Positions 22,918 through 31,639 of a stretch of 37,450 nucleotides of DNA are shown here, piece after piece. Source of the DNA: CAYLGY01 sp964383325 (GTDB lineage: Bacteria > Pseudomonadota > Alphaproteobacteria > Rhizobiales > Rhizobiaceae); NCBI GenBank assembly GCA_964383325.1, contig CAYLGY010000013.1, positions 1 to 37,450 of the forward strand. Direction: 5' to 3'. Within the stretch, counting starts at the first letter, position 1. Each line of letters opens with the position of its first letter. The notes under the pieces were generated by a model. That model saw only the letters and a program-made list of their open reading frames with translations. It did no database searches and was not told the DNA's origin. The position numbers were made by a program, and so were the translations under genes.

Positions 22918-25900
22918 CTACTTGCCCAATCGCTCGCGCAGCTCCGCGAGTTTCGCAAACGGGGAATCCGGATCGAATGCCTGCGGCTTTCTGCCGCGGG
23001 GCTCCTGCGCACGCGGTTTGTTGTCGCGCGGAGGCCTCGGGGCCTGGGGGGCTTTTTCCCGCTTCTGGCCCTTGCGCGCCTCCTGCTTCGGCGGACGGCG
23101 ATTCTGCCTCCCCTGGCGTCCATTGCCCGACCGCGCCGGTCGCCAGGCCAGCACGGTCTTCGTTGTCACGACCTCAGCCGGTTCGGCTGGCTCCGCGGGC
23201 TCCGTTGCCTCGCCCGCTCCTCCATCAGGCCCGGATCGTGCGGCAGCTGCCGGTTCAGGCGGCTCTGCTCTAGCCGGGGTCGCAGCGTCTCCCGATTCGG
23301 CAAGGTTTCCGGCGTCTCCCGACCCGGCCGGGGTTCCGGCCTGCCCCGCTTCAGCGGGCGGTTCGAAATCTCCAGCCAAGGCAAGCGAATCTGCCTGCGT
23401 GCCATCCGCTGCGCCTTCGGCGGCCGCCTCGACCGGCGCGGCAGGCGCATCGCTGGCCGCATCCGACTCGCCAGGACCGGCCGGTGTCTCTGCGACCGCC
23501 GCAGGCCGGGCTTCGGTCTCCGCCTGCCCGTCGGAAGCGACCTGCACCTCCACCGGCTCTCCGCGATAGCCGAGCGCCTTGAGGATCTCCACCATATCAT
23601 CGGCTGTCGCGCCGAGCAGCGACAGCATCGCCGGCGTGACGAGGAAGGAACTGCCATCATGCGCGCCGGCTGGTGGCGTTCCATTGCCGGGCTTCCATTG
23701 CAGGGCGGGGCGAATCAGATCGGCCAGCCGCTCCAGGATGTCGATGCGCACGGCGCGGCGGCCGAGCAGCCTGTAGCCTGCCAGCCGGTAGAATTCCCGC
23801 TCGAAGTCAGGGTCGGCAAGGATCGAGGTGCGGCCTGCGGCGAGTGCTGCCGTCACATTGCCGAAACCGGGCCTGTCGAGGGCGTCATTCGCAAGCGCCC
23901 AGAGCAGGGTCAGATGCGTCGCCGGCGCCGGCTTGATCAGCATCGGCAGGTAAATGTGATAGGCGCCGAAGCGGACGCCCAGACGGCGGAGCGATGCCCG
24001 CGCCTCCTGGTCGAGCTGGCGAATTTCCTCCGCGACGCTGCGGCGGTTGAGAATGCCCTGATTTTCCACCAACCGGTAGGCGATACCCTTCGCCATGCCG
24101 GACAGGCTTTCGTCGTTGGCAAGCTGGATCAGCGGCTTCAGATGCGTTTCGATCTGGTAGGCGAGGTAGCGTTCGGCGCGCGCCTGCACACGCTCGCGGG
24201 CCGTACCCGCAAGCTGGTCGTCAGCCAGGAGAATGAGGCGTGGCTTGAGCAGTTCCGCCGAGGAAACCACCTTTGCCAGCGGCGAGCCGAGCCAACGCAG
24301 CGTGCCTTGCGAATCCAGCGCCAGATCGCCATTCGGCGCGGCGGCAAAGCGTTCGGCGCGGGCCTCGTATTCGGACGCCAGCGCCTTCTGGGCCGCCTCG
24401 CGGACCGCCTTGCCGTCCTCGCCGCTGGCGCTGTTGTCCACCGTGAAGCGGAACCCGTCCAGGGTGCCGACAGGATGCCCTTCGACGGTGACATCGCCTT
24501 GGGAACTGATCTCGACTTCCAGCATGCTGCTTTCTCTCAGGCGTTTCATCAGGACAGAGGTTCTGCGGTCCACGAACCGCTTCGTCAGTTTCTCGTGCAA
24601 AGCGTCAGAAAGTCGATCTTCTATTTCTCTCGAACGCTCCTGCCAATAGGCAGGATTGGCAACCCACCCGGGACGGTTGGAAACGAAGGTCCACGTCCGG
24701 ATCTGCGCGATTCTCGCCGAAAGCGTGTCGATCTCCCCGTCAACGCGATCGGCCTGCTGCACCTGTTCGGCAAGATAGTCCTCATCGACATGCCCATCAC
24801 GCGCCAGATCCAGATAGATTGCCGCGATGATGTCGGCATGCTGGGCGGGGGCGATGCGTCGGTAATCGGGCAGCGAGCAGGCATCCCAGAGCAGCGCGAT
24901 CCGCTCCGGCCGGTCGGCGAGCCTTGCCACATCCTCTTCCTGGCTGACGAGATCCAATGCCCGGGCATCGACCGCCGGCAGGGCCCTTGCCAATCCTTCC
25001 ATCGGCGCCGGCGACTCGATCGAGCGCTTCAGCGCTTCGAGGCTGCTGAAATCGAATTCCGAATTGCGCCATTGCAGTACCTTGACCGGCTCGAACGCAT
25101 GCGTCTCGATCCGCTCGACCAGGGCATCGTCGAACGGGTCCACCCGGCCCGTGACGCCGAACGTGCCGTCGCGCACATGGCGTCCGGCCCTTCCGGCGAT
25201 CTGGCCAAGCTCGGCGGCGCTGAGCTGGCGATACTGATATCCGTCGAACTTCCGGTTCTGTGCGAAGCCGACATGGTCGAGATCGAGATTGAGGCCCATG
25301 CCGATCGCATCGGTGGCGACCAGATAGTCCACATCGCCCGATTGATAGAGCTCGACCTGCGCATTGCGGGTCCGCGGCGAAAGCGCGCCCAGCACCACGG
25401 CCGCCCCGCCGCGCTGGCGCCGGATCAGTTCCGCGATGGCATAGACCTCGTCCGCCGAAAAGGCGACGACGGCCGAGCGGCGCGGCAGGCGCGTGATCTT
25501 TTTCGAACCGGCATAGGCGAGCTGCGACATTCGCGGCCGCGTCACGACCGAAATGCCCGGCAGCAGCCTTTCGAGGATGCCGCGCACGGTGAGCGAGCCG
25601 AGCAGCAGGGTTTCATGCCGGCCCCTCAGATGCAGCAGCCGATCGGTGAAGGTGTGGCCGCGCTCCAGGTCGCCGGCGAGCTGCACCTCGTCGATCGCCG
25701 CGAAGGATGCCGTCGTCGAGCGCGGCAGCGCCTCCACGGTGTAGACGCTGTAGCGCGCGCCCGGCGGCACGATCTTTTCCTCGCCGGTGATCAGGGCGAC
25801 ATTCTCCCGTCCCGCCCGCTGGCAGATCCGGCCATAGACCTCGCGCGCCAGCAGCCGGAGCGGCAGGCCGATAATGCCGCTGTCATGGGCGACAAGCCGC

Positions 25901-26004
25901 TCGATGGCGAGATGCGTCTTGCCTGTGTTGGTGGGTCCGAGAACCGCCGTGACATCCCGCCCCGAAAAGGCGCGCGCCGAAGGCGGATGAGAAAGCTGGG
26001 TCAT
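22918..26004 (-). CDS. SUV3-family DExH-box RNA helicase with long low-complexity C-terminal tail
   Basis: About 1028 residues. The helicase core is N-terminal: motif I AVLGPTNTGKTHLAIERL, motif II as DEVQ in FAAIDEVQLAGDLERGH, motif III LLLGSLT, the later VDYLVATDAIGMGLNLDLDH, and motif VI as QIAGRAGRHVRDG. This is the SUV3/MgpS type of RNA helicase found in mitochondria and alphaproteobacteria, expected to unwind structured RNA, possibly with exonucleases. From about residue 840 the protein becomes Ala/Pro/Glu-rich, then strongly basic (NGRQGRQNRRPPKQEARKGQ), probably a disordered RNA-binding tail. ATG 26004 is used; an in-frame GTG at 26034 is possible, and neither has a good ribosome site. 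It heads the helicase-S4 operon and is divergent from the rsmB-like gene. Confidence 0.9.
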   Translation of the reverse strand: MTQLSHPPSARAFSGRDVTAVLGPTNTGKTHLAIERLVAHDSGIIGLPLRLLAREVYGRICQRAGRENVALITGEEKIVPPGARYSVYTVEALPRSTTASFAAIDEVQLAGDLERGHTFTDRLLHLRGRHETLLLGSLTVRGILERLLPGISVVTRPRMSQLAYAGSKKITRLPRRSAVVAFSADEVYAIAELIRRQRGGAAVVLGALSPRTRNAQVELYQSGDVDYLVATDAIGMGLNLDLDHVGFAQNRKFDGYQYRQLSAAELGQIAGRAGRHVRDGTFGVTGRVDPFDDALVERIETHAFEPVKVLQWRNSEFDFSSLEALKRSIESPAPMEGLARALPAVDARALDLVSQEEDVARLADRPERIALLWDACSLPDYRRIAPAQHADIIAAIYLDLARDGHVDEDYLAEQVQQADRVDGEIDTLSARIAQIRTWTFVSNRPGWVANPAYWQERSREIEDRLSDALHEKLTKRFVDRRTSVLMKRLRESSMLEVEISSQGDVTVEGHPVGTLDGFRFTVDNSASGEDGKAVREAAQKALASEYEARAERFAAAPNGDLALDSQGTLRWLGSPLAKVVSSAELLKPRLILLADDQLAGTARERVQARAERYLAYQIETHLKPLIQLANDESLSGMAKGIAYRLVENQGILNRRSVAEEIRQLDQEARASLRRLGVRFGAYHIYLPMLIKPAPATHLTLLWALANDALDRPGFGNVTAALAAGRTSILADPDFEREFYRLAGYRLLGRRAVRIDILERLADLIRPALQWKPGNGTPPAGAHDGSSFLVTPAMLSLLGATADDMVEILKALGYRGEPVEVQVASDGQAETEARPAAVAETPAGPGESDAASDAPAAPVEAAAEGAADGTQADSLALAGDFEPPAEAGQAGTPAGSGDAGNLAESGDAATPARAEPPEPAAAARSGPDGGAGEATEPAEPAEPAEVVTTKTVLAWRPARSGNGRQGRQNRRPPKQEARKGQKREKAPQAPRPPRDNKPRAQEPRGRKPQAFDPDSPFAKLAELRERLGK

Positions 26005-26243
26005 GTAGTCGGCAACAGCCCCTTTGGCTTGCACGGTTGCGTTCAGATGCTCTACAGGATTTCACGCGAATCGCAAAACGGGAAACCACGCCGGCGCGGC
26101 AAGGGAACGACTCCGGAACGAATCGGCGACGAATCGATGACATGGCCGGATTCCGGATTTGTTCACCCACATCATATGGGATATTGCGGCATTTTCGCCA
26201 CCAGATGATGAATCGCCGCCGGCGGGCATGACAGGGCAGGACA

Positions 26244-27518
26244 ATGCGGGCGGGCGGCAGGCTCCAGGCGGCGATCGAAATTCTGGCGACGATGGAAGAA
26301 AGCGGGATCGACGCCGCCGCCGCGCTTGCCGAATGGGGGCGCGCGCACCGCTTTGCCGGCTCGTCCGACCGGGCGGCCATTGCCAATCATCTCTTTGACG
26401 CGCTGCGCCGGCGCCGCTCGGCGGCTGCCCGGCTTGGCAGCGACACGCCCCGCGCCGCCGTTCTCGGCGCTGCATTGCGGGACCCGGACGAGCTCGACGC
26501 CATCTGCGCCACGGACCGTTTCGCGCCGGAACCCCTGACCGCCGCCGAGCGGGCCGCCTTGGCGAGCTTTGATGCTGGCGGGCTCGAGCCTGGCGTCGCC
26601 GGCGACATTCCCGACTGGTGCGTGCCGGAATTCGCCGCCGCCTTCGGAGCCGGCTGGCTGGAGGAAGCGCAGGCGCTCGCCATGCGCCCGCCGCTCGACC
26701 TTCGCGTCAATCGCCTTCGCGCCACGCGTGCCGAAGTGCTCGACGAGCTTCGCCCGCACCAGCCCGTCGAGACGCCGATCTCCCCTGACGGGCTGCGTAT
26801 TGCGGCCCGCGCCGGCGATGGCAGGCACCCCAACCTGGAAGCCGGGGCGGCATTTGCCGAAGGTCGGATCGAGATCCAGGACGAGGCTTCCCAGATCGCG
26901 GCATGTCTTGCCGCGCAGGCCGGTCCGCTTGACGTGCTGGATTATTGCGCCGGCGGCGGCGGCAAGACGCTGGCCCTTGCCGCGCGGATGGGCAATGGCG
27001 GCCAGATCCATGCCCATGACGCCGATCCGCGCCGGCTGGCACCGATCGGGGCGCGGCTGCGGCGCGCCGGCTGCAGCAATGTCCGGATCGTTTCTGGAGA
27101 AGCGGAGCTGCGGGCCCTTTCCGGCCGGATGGATCTCGTCCTGGTCGACGCCCCCTGCACGGGCTCGGGAACGTGGCGGCGGCGGCCGGATGCGAAATGG
27201 CGCCTGCGTCCCGACCATCTGGCGCAGCGTATCGCCGAGCAGGAGCAGATCCTGCTGGAGGCCTCCGGGCATGTGCGCCCTGGCGGACGGCTCGTATACG
27301 TCACCTGTTCGGTCTTTCCGTCCGAGAACGAGGAGCGCATCGACCGCTTTGTCGCGGCAAGCCCCGGCTTCCGCCAGGTGGATCCTGCGGCGGCCTGGCA
27401 AACCTCATTTCCCGGCCATGCGGCCTGCGTCCACCTGCGCCGCAACGGGCTGGCGCTGACCCCGGCGCGCAGCGGCACGGACGGCTTTTTCGTTTCAATC
27501 CTGACGCGGGTGGACTGA
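26244..27518 (+). CDS. rsmB: RsmB-like rRNA (cytosine-C5) methyltransferase
   Basis: A 424-residue SAM-dependent RNA m5C methyltransferase of the NOL1/NOP2/Sun group. A NusB-like helical N-terminal part (ATMEESGIDAAAALAEWGRA) is followed by the catalytic domain: EIQDEASQIAACLAAQAG, the SAM loop VLDYCAGGGGKTLALAARMG, motif IV VDAPCTGSGTWRRRPD with C305, and motif VI YVTCSVFPSENEERI with the catalytic C355. Target assignment to C967 of 16S rRNA is by family and not certain. The start has GCAGGA just upstream. The 209-base divergent spacer before it (26035-26243) should hold promoters for both it and the helicase, but no convincing boxes were found. The nucleosidase gene follows after 36 bases. 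Confidence 0.9.
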   Translation: MRAGGRLQAAIEILATMEESGIDAAAALAEWGRAHRFAGSSDRAAIANHLFDALRRRRSAAARLGSDTPRAAVLGAALRDPDELDAICATDRFAPEPLTAAERAALASFDAGGLEPGVAGDIPDWCVPEFAAAFGAGWLEEAQALAMRPPLDLRVNRLRATRAEVLDELRPHQPVETPISPDGLRIAARAGDGRHPNLEAGAAFAEGRIEIQDEASQIAACLAAQAGPLDVLDYCAGGGGKTLALAARMGNGGQIHAHDADPRRLAPIGARLRRAGCSNVRIVSGEAELRALSGRMDLVLVDAPCTGSGTWRRRPDAKWRLRPDHLAQRIAEQEQILLEASGHVRPGGRLVYVTCSVFPSENEERIDRFVAASPGFRQVDPAAAWQTSFPGHAACVHLRRNGLALTPARSGTDGFFVSILTRVD

Positions 27519-27554
27519 TTGCCAGCGCCGGCGCTTTCTGCAAGAAGAGACGCA

Positions 27555-28181
27555 ATGAGCGATTCAAGCAGCATTCTCTACGTCATGGCCGCCGAGCCGG
27601 AATACGGTCCGCATCTGCGCCGGCGTTTCCAGCCGCTCTTCACCGGGATCGGGCCGGTGGAGGCCGCCATCGCCCTTGGCGCGGAACTGGCGCGAAGGCG
27701 CGAAAGCGATGCGTTGCCACGCCTCATCGTCTCGCTCGGCTCGGCAGGCAGCCGGACGCTGGAGCAGACGGAAATCTACCAGGTCGCCTCGGTTTCCTAT
27801 CGTGACATGGATGCGAGCGCGCTCGGCTTCGAGAAGGGCCGCACGCCATTTCTCGACCTGCCCGCCACGGTCGAACTGCCGCATCGCCTGCCCGGCCTTC
27901 CTGCCGCGCGGCTCTCCACCGGAGCCAATATCGTCTCGGGCAGCGACTATGACCGCATCGACGCCGACATGGTGGACATGGAGACCTTCGCCCATCTGCG
28001 CGCAGCCATGGCTTTCGGCGTACCCCTGATCGGCCTGCGCGGCATCTCCGACGGCGCGGAGGAATTGCGGCAGGTTTCGGACTGGACGGCCTGCCTGCAC
28101 ATCATCGACGAGAAGCTGGCCGCCGCGATCGACCAGCTGCATGCGGCGCTCGCCGACGGCCTGCTCGACAGGACAGCCTGA
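27555..28181 (+). CDS. mtnN: 5'-methylthioadenosine/S-adenosylhomocysteine nucleosidase-like phosphorylase-superfamily protein
   Basis: A 208-residue PNP/UDP-phosphorylase fold protein. The N-terminal strand reads SSILYVMAAEPEYGPHLRRR, matching the Ile-x-Ala-x-Glu start of MTA/SAH nucleosidases. Then come FTGIGPVEAAIALGAELARR, SLGSAGS, and the signature VDMETFAHLRAAMAFGVPLI with the ribose-binding Met-Glu, followed by RGISDGAEE, whose Asp is the catalytic acid. Expected reaction: cleavage of MTA and SAH to adenine plus the thio-ribose. It is shorter than typical MtnN (about 230), so the substrate is less certain. ATG 27555 follows AGAAGAGA; an upstream in-frame start at 27519 overlaps the previous gene's end without support. 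Confidence 0.85.
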   Translation: MSDSSSILYVMAAEPEYGPHLRRRFQPLFTGIGPVEAAIALGAELARRRESDALPRLIVSLGSAGSRTLEQTEIYQVASVSYRDMDASALGFEKGRTPFLDLPATVELPHRLPGLPAARLSTGANIVSGSDYDRIDADMVDMETFAHLRAAMAFGVPLIGLRGISDGAEELRQVSDWTACLHIIDEKLAAAIDQLHAALADGLLDRTA

Positions 28182-28196
28182 CTCCACGCCACCAAA

Positions 28197-28227
28197 CTGC
28201 TTCCATTTGAACAAGAAAGGCTCTAAA
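28197..28227 (-). repeat. Dispersed palindromic intergenic repeat, copy 4 (half element)
   Basis: On the minus strand it reads TTTAGAGCCTTTCTTGTTCA then AATGGAAGCAG, the same arm as copies 1 and 2. Only one arm is present, placed 8 bases before the guaA start codon, so it forms most of the spacer between mtnN and guaA. Confidence 0.75.
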
Positions 28228-28235
28228 CGCCGTTC

Positions 28236-29792
28236 ATGTCCGATCATCCAGAAAACGTCCTGATCATCGATTTCGGCAGCCAGGTCACCCAGCTGATCGC
28301 AAGGCGGGTGCGTGAGGCCGGGGTCTACAGCGAAATCGTCCCCTTCCAGCTGGCGGCGGAAGGCTTCGCCCGACTGCAACCGAAGGCCGTGATCTTTTCC
28401 GGCGGCCCGGCATCCGTGCTGGACGAAGGCTCTCCCCGAGTGCCGGAGGAGATTTTCAGGTCCGGCGTACCGATCCTCGCAATCTGCTATGGCCAGCAGA
28501 CGCTGGCGTTGCAGCTTGGCGGCAAGGTGGAGGCCGGCCATGGGCGGGAGTTCGGCCGCTCCGAAGTCGAGATCCTGAAGGCCAGCCCGCTTTTCGACGG
28601 CGTCTGGAACGTCGGCGAAAGATATCCGGTCTGGATGAGCCACGGCGACCGCGTGACGGCGCTGCCGGACGGGTTCGAGGTCATCGGAACCTCGCCCAAC
28701 GCGCCCTTTGCCATCGCCGCCGACGAAAGACGCAGATACTACACCACCATGTTTCATCCCGAAGTGGTGCACACGCCGGATGGCGCGCGCCTGCTCGCCA
28801 ATTTCGTCCACAATATCGCCGGGCTGAAGGGCGACTGGACGATGGCGGCCTATCGCCATCAGGCCATCGCCGCGATCCGCGAGCAGGTCGGCAATGGCCG
28901 GGTGATCTGCGGCCTGTCGGGCGGCGTCGATTCCTCGGTCGCGGCGCTGCTGATCCATGAGGCGGTCGGCCCCCAGCTTACCTGCATCCTCGTGGATCAC
29001 GGCCTGATGCGCCAGAACGAGGCGAAGGACGTCGCCGAGATGTTCCGCCAGCATTACAACATTCCGCTGGTGCTGGTGGATGCCTCGGAACGCTTTCTGG
29101 GCGAGCTTGCCGGCGTGACGGACCCCGAAGTCAAGCGCAAGATCATCGGCAGGCTGTTCGTCGATGTCTTCGAGCAGGAGGCGAAGAAGATCGGCGGCGC
29201 CGAATTCCTCGCGCAAGGCACGCTCTATCCGGACGTGATCGAGAGCGTATCCTTCACTGGCGGACCTTCCGTAACCATCAAGTCGCATCACAATGTCGGC
29301 GGCCTTCCCGAGCGTATGAACATGAAACTGGTCGAGCCGCTGCGCGAACTCTTCAAGGACGAGGTGCGCGAGCTGGGCCGCGAGCTGGGTCTGCCGGAGC
29401 ATTTCATCGGCCGCCATCCCTTTCCGGGACCGGGGCTGGCCATCCGGCTGCCGGGGGGCGTCACCCGGGAAAAGCTCGCCATCCTGCGCCAGGCCGATGC
29501 AATCTATCTGGACGAGATCCGCAAGGCCGGGCTGTATGACGAGATCTGGCAGGCCTTCGCCGTGCTGCTGCCGGTGGAGACCGTTGGCGTGATGGGGGAC
29601 GGGCGGACCTACGAATATGCCTGCGCATTGCGCGCCGTCACTTCCGTGGACGGGATGACGGCCGATTTCTATCCCTATGACATGGCCTTCCTGGGCCGCG
29701 CCGCAACCCGGATCATCAACGAGGTCCGTGGCATCAACCGTGTCGTCTACGATGTGACGAGTAAGCCTCCCGGCACCATCGAGTGGGAGTGA
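28236..29792 (+). CDS. guaA: GMP synthase (glutamine-hydrolysing)
   Basis: A 518-residue enzyme that aminates XMP to GMP with glutamine and ATP. The class I glutamine amidotransferase domain has the triad Cys84 (LAICYGQQTLALQ) with the HPEV histidine and glutamate. The ATP-pyrophosphatase domain has the PP-loop GLSGGVDSSVAALLI. The C-terminal dimerisation/XMP-binding domain contains RHPFPGPGLAIRLPG and ends KPPGTIEWE, the invariant C-terminus. The start ATG 28236 gives the usual N-terminus (VLIIDFGSQVTQLIARRVRE). The leader contains a palindromic repeat and little ribosome-site similarity. The convergent BKACE gene ends 13 bases after its stop. Confidence 0.98.
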   Translation: MSDHPENVLIIDFGSQVTQLIARRVREAGVYSEIVPFQLAAEGFARLQPKAVIFSGGPASVLDEGSPRVPEEIFRSGVPILAICYGQQTLALQLGGKVEAGHGREFGRSEVEILKASPLFDGVWNVGERYPVWMSHGDRVTALPDGFEVIGTSPNAPFAIAADERRRYYTTMFHPEVVHTPDGARLLANFVHNIAGLKGDWTMAAYRHQAIAAIREQVGNGRVICGLSGGVDSSVAALLIHEAVGPQLTCILVDHGLMRQNEAKDVAEMFRQHYNIPLVLVDASERFLGELAGVTDPEVKRKIIGRLFVDVFEQEAKKIGGAEFLAQGTLYPDVIESVSFTGGPSVTIKSHHNVGGLPERMNMKLVEPLRELFKDEVRELGRELGLPEHFIGRHPFPGPGLAIRLPGGVTREKLAILRQADAIYLDEIRKAGLYDEIWQAFAVLLPVETVGVMGDGRTYEYACALRAVTSVDGMTADFYPYDMAFLGRAATRIINEVRGINRVVYDVTSKPPGTIEWE

Positions 29793-29805
29793 GCTGGCCG
29801 AAGGC

Positions 29806-30645
29806 TCATAGGCTCGCCCAGTCCTGCATCAGCTCCTCGCCGCGCATTGCCCCGGTGCCTGCAATTGCCAGGCCCTGCCGGACCGTGGCGACAAGTTCGG
29901 CATTCGATGCGGCGAGGCTTCCATCGGGCAGGAGCAGATTGTTCTCGAATCCGACGCGCAGGCCGCCGCCGAAGAGGCCGCCGGCGATCGTGCATGCTGC
30001 CTCATGCGCACCGAAGGCGCAGGTCATGAATCGTGCAAAGATCGGCTGTCCCGGTGCCAGATACGGTAGCAGGTCCTGCGGCAAGGCCGTCTGATCGGTC
30101 TTGTAGCGTCCCAGCACGTACAGAACGGGAGGTTCATCGAAGGGCACGATGCCGCGACGCCGCATCGCATCGAGCCGCGTGGCCTCCTCCGGCGAATAGA
30201 GGATGAATTGCGGCACGACCCCCTCGGCCTTCATCCATTGCAGGAAGGCGGCGAATTCCGCCTCGTCGGCGGGTTCCGGCACGATTTCGCGCAGCGCCAG
30301 CGATGCGGCCTGCGGCTTTACTTGCCGCACCACGGCCATCTGCGCCTCCGGGCCATAGATTCCAAGCGCCTCGGAAGTGATCTGGATGACCATCCGCTCT
30401 CCCACCTCGGCCCGGATCGCGGCAATCGCGGCCAGGTAGGCATCCGCGTCCAGCAGATGCCGGCTCGACCCGTCGCGCACGTGGAGATGGATCATCGCCG
30501 CGCCCGCCTCCAGGCATTCGGCTGCCGTGCGCGCAAGTTCGGCCGGCCCGATCGGCAGCGCCGGATGATCCGCCTTCGTCCGGCGCCCGCCATTGGGTGC
30601 GACCGCCACGGGCACCCGGGAGGCCCGGTTTCTCTGCTCCGCCAT
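29806..30645 (-). CDS. Beta-keto acid cleavage enzyme (BKACE, DUF849 family)
   Basis: A 279-residue zinc enzyme of the BKACE family (prototype Kce, 3-keto-5-aminohexanoate cleavage in lysine fermentation), which condenses a beta-keto acid with acetyl-CoA to release acetoacetate and a new CoA thioester. Signature segments are VAVAPNGGRRTKADHPALPI, the zinc-binding MIHLHVRDG with H53 and H55, and the C-terminal RVGFENNLLLPDG holding the conserved Glu ligand region. The substrate cannot be read from sequence, because family members accept many beta-keto acids. ATG 30645 is preferred to 30681 because AAGGA precedes it and the longer version would cover the operator palindrome. It is divergent from rpiR and the aminotransferase, implying common control. 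Confidence 0.88.
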   Translation of the reverse strand: MAEQRNRASRVPVAVAPNGGRRTKADHPALPIGPAELARTAAECLEAGAAMIHLHVRDGSSRHLLDADAYLAAIAAIRAEVGERMVIQITSEALGIYGPEAQMAVVRQVKPQAASLALREIVPEPADEAEFAAFLQWMKAEGVVPQFILYSPEEATRLDAMRRRGIVPFDEPPVLYVLGRYKTDQTALPQDLLPYLAPGQPIFARFMTCAFGAHEAACTIAGGLFGGGLRVGFENNLLLPDGSLAASNAELVATVRQGLAIAGTGAMRGEELMQDWASL

Positions 30646-30662
30646 TTGCCAACCGTCCTTGG

Positions 30663-30702
30663 AATGATTCAAATATATCATGTGAAGAATTAGTGAATCA
30701 TT
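30663..30702. promoter_or_regulatory. Palindromic candidate operator in the divergent BKACE/rpiR promoter region
   Basis: AATGATTCA (30663-30671) and TGAATCATT (30694-30702) form a perfect 9-bp inverted repeat with 22 bases between, in an AT-rich island. Inside lie TTCA...TGAA half-sites (30668-30671 and 30683-30686). The position between divergent genes, one encoding an RpiR regulator, makes it the likely autoregulatory operator. Promoter boxes overlap the region (for example TATATT on the minus strand) but cannot be fixed with confidence. Confidence 0.6.
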
Positions 30703-30739
30703 TGTTGCAATGCGTCAATGCTGGAGCTAGCCTGCGGCC

Positions 30740-31639
30740 ATGGACAGGAATCCCGTCAGGCAGAAGCTGGTGGAAGGTTTCGAGGCATTGCCCGGGCAGT
30801 TGCGCCAGGCCGCCCGCTACGTCCTCGATCATCCTCGCGATGTCGCGCTCCTGTCCATGCGCAAGCAGGCGCATGCGGCTGGCGTGACGCCGGCAACGAT
30901 GACGCGGCTGGCGAAGCGGATCGGCCTCGACGGCTATGACAGGATCCGCGATCTTCACGCGAGGGCCCTGCGCAGGGGCGGGCCGCATGCATTCACCGCA
31001 AAGGCGGGCGAACAGGTTCACCGGCAGAAGAAGGAAGGCGACCGCGCCCTGGCCGAAGCCATGCTGCTGCGCAGCGCCGCCCAGATGCAGGAACTGACCG
31101 GCACCGTCAGCCTCAGACGCCTCGAACGGGCGGCGCGGGCGCTCAGTGCCGCGCGGCATGTCTACTGCGTCGGCATGCGCTCCAGCTATGCCGTTGCATG
31201 GCAGCTTCACTACATTCTCTCGATGGTGGGCCGCCGCTCGACGCTGCTGGACGGGCCAGGTGGAACCGGCGTCGATCTCGTCGGGTGCATCGGAGAGGGT
31301 GACGTCCTGCTTGCGGTCAGTGTCGCGCCCTATACACGGGCGACCGTGGAACTTGCCCGGCTGGCGACCGCGGAGGGGTCGTCGCTGATCGCGCTTACGG
31401 ACAGCGAAGTCTCGCCCCTGGCGCGCATTGCCCACCACATCGTGATCGTGCCCGTGGACACGGCCTCCTTCCTGCACGCGATGGCGCCCGCTTTCGCCAT
31501 TGTCGAAATCCTGGGCGCGCTTGTTGCCGGCCATTCCGGCGAAGCGGCCCTCTCGGCGTTGCAGAAATTCGACAGCCGGGCCGAAGCGCTCGGCATTCAC
31601 ATCCTGGCGCAACGCAAACGCAAGATGGTCTCGCCATGA
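30740..31639 (+). CDS. MurR/RpiR-family transcriptional regulator
   Basis: A 299-residue regulator with an N-terminal RpiR-type helix-turn-helix (about residues 5-80: LPGQLRQAARYVLDHPRDVA, KQAHAAGVTPATMTRLAKRI, GLDGYDRIRDLHARAL) and a C-terminal SIS sugar/phosphate-isomerase-like ligand domain (about 125-260: HVYCVGMRSSYAVAWQLHYI, DVLLAVSVAPYTRATVELAR). It is probably the local regulator of the BKACE-aminotransferase-TRAP locus, acting at the palindrome just upstream. RpiR proteins respond to small phosphorylated or amino metabolites, but the ligand is unknown. Its TGA overlaps the aminotransferase start (ATGA at 31636). The only ribosome site, GGAG, is rather distant from ATG 30740. Confidence 0.92.
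   Translation: MDRNPVRQKLVEGFEALPGQLRQAARYVLDHPRDVALLSMRKQAHAAGVTPATMTRLAKRIGLDGYDRIRDLHARALRRGGPHAFTAKAGEQVHRQKKEGDRALAEAMLLRSAAQMQELTGTVSLRRLERAARALSAARHVYCVGMRSSYAVAWQLHYILSMVGRRSTLLDGPGGTGVDLVGCIGEGDVLLAVSVAPYTRATVELARLATAEGSSLIALTDSEVSPLARIAHHIVIVPVDTASFLHAMAPAFAIVEILGALVAGHSGEAALSALQKFDSRAEALGIHILAQRKRKMVSP

Noticed and set aside
22909..26208. Plus-strand open frame of about 1099 codons covering the helicase gene
   Set aside because: It is longer than the helicase frame, but its translation has no recognisable domain and is Arg/His/Gly/Asp-rich as expected of an antisense frame in high-GC DNA. The minus strand encodes complete helicase motifs I-VI.
27564..29417. Minus-strand open frame opposite mtnN and guaA
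   Set aside because: Antisense shadow of guaA, whose motifs are invariant; no supporting features.
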